Source: Haematococcus lacustris (lineage: Eukaryota; Chlorophyta; Chlorophyceae; Chlamydomonadales; Haematococcaceae). From it: a stretch of DNA of 64,000 nucleotides. Under the pieces are notes generated by a model. The model was not told where the DNA came from. It made no database searches and worked only from the letters and a program-made list of their open reading frames with translations. The stretch spans positions 289,373-353,372 of the forward strand of contig JASKMD010000018.1 in NCBI GenBank assembly GCA_030144725.1. The letters are read 5' to 3'. This document shows, piece after piece, positions 61,901-64,000 of the stretch. How positions within the stretch are numbered: position 1 is the stretch's first letter; each line of letters begins with the position of its first letter. The position numbers and the translations under genes were made by a program.

Positions 61901-64000
61901 ATCATGTGGGCCACTGGCTGCACACCCACAACATGGAAAACCAGTGACACCTGCCTGCTTTACAAGGACAAGGGCCAGGAAACAGATCTCAATGCCTACA
62001 GACCTGTAGGGCTGGCAAACACTATCTACAAGCTCTGGACCAGTCTCATCACCAAGACACTGTACGAATACGCAGAAGCCAACGGGATGCTCAGCAACTG
62101 CCAAGCTGGTTTCCGGTCCCACAGAGACACCACCCAGCAGCTACAGATGCTAGTCATGGCTCTTGAAGATGCTAAACTGGCCAAGACAGATATCTACGCG
62201 CTCCTTGTCGACTTTACCAGCGCGTTCAACACCACCTGCCAGGACAAACTACTTTGGATCATGCACGACCTAGGCTTCCCCACGGACGCTACCGACGTTG
62301 TAAAGGACCTATACACGGGCGCCACAACGCGCTTCAAAACTCCCTACGGCCACACCGACCCCGTACCCGTCGACCGGGGCACCATCCAGGGAGACTCGCT
62401 CTCACCCTTCCTGTTCCTCATCTATATCGAACCCCTCCTACGCTGGCTCCAAGTAGGAGCGAGGGGGTACAAGTTTACATCAGAGACGACCGACAGCGCC
62501 GGGCGATTTACAATTGGTAGCATCGACTACGCGGATGACATCGCTATCCTATGCAACTCGATCAGCAACCTACGCTGCCAGGCAGATAAGCTCTCCGCCT
62601 ACTCCGATTGGGGCCACCTCATCATATCACACAGCAAAACCCTCGCCACAGCCGCACTTCACAAGGCACACGAGTCCGGCAGGTGCAGCACACTAGCGGA
62701 CGCGGAGAAGCAAGCCCGCAGGGAATTGCAACACGTGCGGCTGCAAGGAAAGCCGGTCACCTACCTCCCCCCAACCGCACCCTTCGCCTACCTAGGAGTC
62801 CTGCTCACCATGACACTCAATTGGAAACCACAACACATGGCCATGGCGGCACAACTCAAACAAAAGCTGGAGAGACTGCGGCGCTCCTTTGCCAGCGCCA
62901 GACAAGCCATCCACATCATCAAAACAGCCATCATTCCCAGCCTGGCCTACAGCTTCTGCGTAGTCCCGTGCACACCAGGAGACCTAGACCTATACGACAG
63001 AGCAGTCAACCAATGCGTCAAGAAAAAGCTGAGGCTCCCGTTAGGCACAACCAATGCCGTCATCAGGGAGGACATAGACAAGCTCGGCCTAGGCATCAGC
63101 TCCACAGCCCAGGAGTATCATGCAAGGAACACCACAGCCCTCATACATAGCCTCCAATCTGCGGACGACACACATGCCCACATAACCAGGAGCATGCTCC
63201 ACAAACAGATCACTTGGCTCTACGCTCAAGCTGCCAAGCACGGACACCGCATGATCAATATGCTGCAACACACCCTTCGTGCCAGGCAACTCCTCCATGC
63301 GACCACAGCCCAGCTCAAGGCCACACACCAAGGAGAAGAACTGTACCCTAAGGAAACCAAACTACTTGGGCAGCTCATCACACAGGACAACAGCCCCCTC
63401 CCACACGACATAGTCAACGCTAGCATCACTTGCCTCAAGAGCCTTGGTATCAAGCATGCGTATGAGCTCCAGCACGCCATTGCCGACGACACATACATCA
63501 TATCGGGAAAGATGCTGAAGGATCGCTTCGGCAACAAGGTCAAGCAAAAACACTACATCGCCCTCAACAAGCTGGCGGCCATGGCGTCCCGGGATAAGTG
63601 CCCGACCGCGATAGAAGCGAAAGCCATCGCAGACACACGCGACACCACCTTAAACCTGCCCGCTGCACAAAGACAGATCAAGCACTGGGCCGCGGGCCTG
63701 ACAGAACTCGCACCCATCGTAGCCGAGGAGGACAGTAAACACCGCTACGCTGACATCAGGTCCTACGCGGAAGCCAAGCAGCCTCCCACACAGCCACCCG
63801 CACAGGAACCCACTGCGGAATGTGCCCATCAACCCGACGACACCCGACGGCGCAGCTCTAGGCTTAGGAACAAAGCCCTCAACCCACCACCCGCGACCCC
63901 ACAACCTAAACCACCGCCCAAGATTGGCAGTAAGAGACAAGCAGACGACAGACACATCCAGACCATACCAGAGGAGGTGATACACATACCCATCATGACC
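58874..64000 (+). CDS. LINE ORF2: Josephin-like domain, AP endonuclease, reverse transcriptase (open at window end)
   Basis: An uninterrupted frame of about 1700 codons. A second Josephin-like domain comes first: C in KKCCLVHAIN (59030), H in NHATTIRHM (59384), D in WHWLDSE (59429), with the same 15-residue His-Asp spacing. A Pro/Thr-rich linker follows. The AP-endonuclease domain (about 60050-60770) has N (TFNVRG, 60077), E (ILTETM, 60158), GDIN and SDH (60740-60748). The reverse transcriptase has GGKAPGPDG (about 61809), AYRPVGLAN, the motif-A Asp in LLVDFTSAFN, GTIQGDSLSPFLF and YADD (62528-62539). A thumb-like and a Pro/Lys-rich region continue to the edge. RNase H or a second nuclease is not seen before 64000. 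The start is uncertain: ATGs at 58820 and 58874 lie inside the preceding ORF, and +1 frameshifting is an alternative. Confidence 0.85.
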   Translation, partial: MTAARTRARLGPIISTSNHTFTTEAARIGARLGPTNPRKTHRPYWESQHKKCCLVHAINMAMGEPMINPEDVITHCKTLDTHIQDLATKARQEHRPIPLQNNLPHIYHDQGNFTISTINHYLYHYHKDLHLCPTTQELPHGSITQELLTGTTGKPDSHTNTVAAILFTDNHATTIRHMDNAWHWLDSERGHPQRLDTPAAWSQLHGRLVQIRKGTAQNTNLIEPLCWLADPTTRATTEQLEQHLRTTYVDLTNLGRDTPAHSPHADRPTPRTDTSQQTSTKRKDTPQEGAHPPAKPTQQPPNRQAAPTVTPPTQRNTTRPASSRPTSCSTIRRPKPRALPRDTHTQTSMYQYLNVAPTLPPTAYQTANPPEDTTAQSQRSTLPSQMPQPTPSRTTITLTTFNVRGLHRSRKDVLHLAHTQSPDILILTETMTQPKSNNPSCGWLKRVMPNYIVHRHRGHSEVLIGIKHDLAIQTHATMLPPCTDAEVNTRCVILTLRQHKCEELTIVATYWPSGDNDNAIPLREKMQEHIRTTTERAPGSLILAGDINATMRKEDRYGHTEYTQDRMMRKFADKLLLSEADPGDRAWTYQQPHCNSRIDAILTRDARHGSVHRTHVDTHAYLSDHRPLTATLTTARLGINLAAIRTPQKQCHTVLTTPITNNDREAYRLAGQQPSSGAPQLHARLTAYLAPMYTEATHFLATLDKANPHQPQRLAQVAGLTAREAVDTASIMLTTLLETCRRTAMQTCNTKTLTRGGQHYQRRTMCRIRLALGEKLKTTRNLCRQARLLFKQNGSHPTIGDLIPETDTTNAEVREAIQARQGDDPTEDHVPAALAKLTNSYRDQIHQLDDDDSALAIAQARVRMQQLISTQPKKANKHILRPSRTDHKGLQALSDPDTKKTCTAPADLNRIITEAYGTKLAPPTPKTGNYTNTLTRNYPWARAKADDPFSMHTCKNIHWLHTAIMDKAGFQECLSRLAGGKAPGPDGIENEIIKMLPWEMRDTIHQLFIIMWATGCTPTTWKTSDTCLLYKDKGQETDLNAYRPVGLANTIYKLWTSLITKTLYEYAEANGMLSNCQAGFRSHRDTTQQLQMLVMALEDAKLAKTDIYALLVDFTSAFNTTCQDKLLWIMHDLGFPTDATDVVKDLYTGATTRFKTPYGHTDPVPVDRGTIQGDSLSPFLFLIYIEPLLRWLQVGARGYKFTSETTDSAGRFTIGSIDYADDIAILCNSISNLRCQADKLSAYSDWGHLIISHSKTLATAALHKAHESGRCSTLADAEKQARRELQHVRLQGKPVTYLPPTAPFAYLGVLLTMTLNWKPQHMAMAAQLKQKLERLRRSFASARQAIHIIKTAIIPSLAYSFCVVPCTPGDLDLYDRAVNQCVKKKLRLPLGTTNAVIREDIDKLGLGISSTAQEYHARNTTALIHSLQSADDTHAHITRSMLHKQITWLYAQAAKHGHRMINMLQHTLRARQLLHATTAQLKATHQGEELYPKETKLLGQLITQDNSPLPHDIVNASITCLKSLGIKHAYELQHAIADDTYIISGKMLKDRFGNKVKQKHYIALNKLAAMASRDKCPTAIEAKAIADTRDTTLNLPAAQRQIKHWAAGLTELAPIVAEEDSKHRYADIRSYAEAKQPPTQPPAQEPTAECAHQPDDTRRRSSRLRNKALNPPPATPQPKPPPKIGSKRQADDRHIQTIPEEVIHIPIMT

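Larger units (their letters stand above)
53700..64000 (+). mobile_element. non-LTR retrotransposon (LINE), Dualen/RandI-like, 3' end outside the window
   Basis: The order is ORF1, a middle ORF with a 2A motif and Josephin-like protease, then an ORF with a second Josephin-like domain, AP endonuclease and reverse transcriptase. A cysteine protease plus AP endonuclease plus RT recalls the Dualen/RandI clade of Chlamydomonas, which also carries RNase H and a restriction-like endonuclease; those would lie beyond 64000 if present. The 5' boundary is not defined: it lies between the end of the 114-bp array and ORF1, unless the array itself belongs to the element. The plus strand is strikingly poor in T. 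Confidence 0.75.

Noticed and set aside
59266..63150. Several plus-strand frames of 60-180 residues in the LINE region
   Set aside because: They lie in the other two frames of the APE-RT polyprotein, which itself is continuously open from about 58820 to the window end.

Overview
The window is eukaryotic nuclear DNA made almost entirely of transposable elements. The best guess for the host is a green alga, probably a chlamydomonadalean. The reasons are GC-rich, repeat-dense DNA, Ty1/copia and Ty3/chromovirus polyproteins, a copia primer-binding site that matches the plant-type initiator tRNA-Met anticodon arm, and a LINE whose order (cysteine protease, AP endonuclease, reverse transcriptase) recalls the Dualen/RandI elements of Chlamydomonas. 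No ordinary host gene could be recognised with confidence, and no rRNA, tRNA gene or CRISPR array was found.

Left part (1-6445). There is a ~237-bp tandem repeat (1-540), a minus-strand copia-type gag with its primer-binding site (660-1724), and a ~2.2-kb DNA transposon with 25-bp inverted ends carrying a transposase-like ORF (1864-4075). A decayed Ty3-type gag region follows (about 4100-6110), with a (CCCCCA)n tract of ~840 bp and a long hairpin.

Middle part (6446-45479). This is one nested stack whose layers are mostly resolved by target-site duplications (TSDs). A small non-coding LTR element (LTRs 413 bp, TSD AGCTT) spans 6451-45474. Its internal region holds a pair of 145-bp inverted repeats (7513-7657 / 37627-37771). 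Inside these lies a ~29-kb tandem array of a copia element (7802-36724, TSD GGCCC): four internal units (A-D) that share five LTRs, three of them with intact 1689-1690-residue gag-pol genes. Unit C is interrupted by a 2.0-kb deleted Ty3 element (19699-21709, TSD GGCTG). Unit D is split by a 3.9-kb CACTA-like DNA transposon (30448-34311, TSD TT). Separately, a complete chromovirus (38195-45132, 300-bp LTRs, TSD ACATG) sits in the right LTR of the outermost element; its gag and pol are in one frame, separated by a single TAG.

Right part (45480-64000). A 114-bp tandem repeat present in exactly 55 indel-free copies (47117-53386) lies upstream of a LINE. The LINE has an ORF1 with an RG-rich tail, a middle ORF carrying a 2A-type motif (GDIEPNPGP) followed by a Josephin-like cysteine-protease domain, and a third frame that starts with a second Josephin-like domain and continues through an AP-endonuclease and a reverse transcriptase. 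That frame is still open at the last base, so the 3' end of the LINE lies outside the window.
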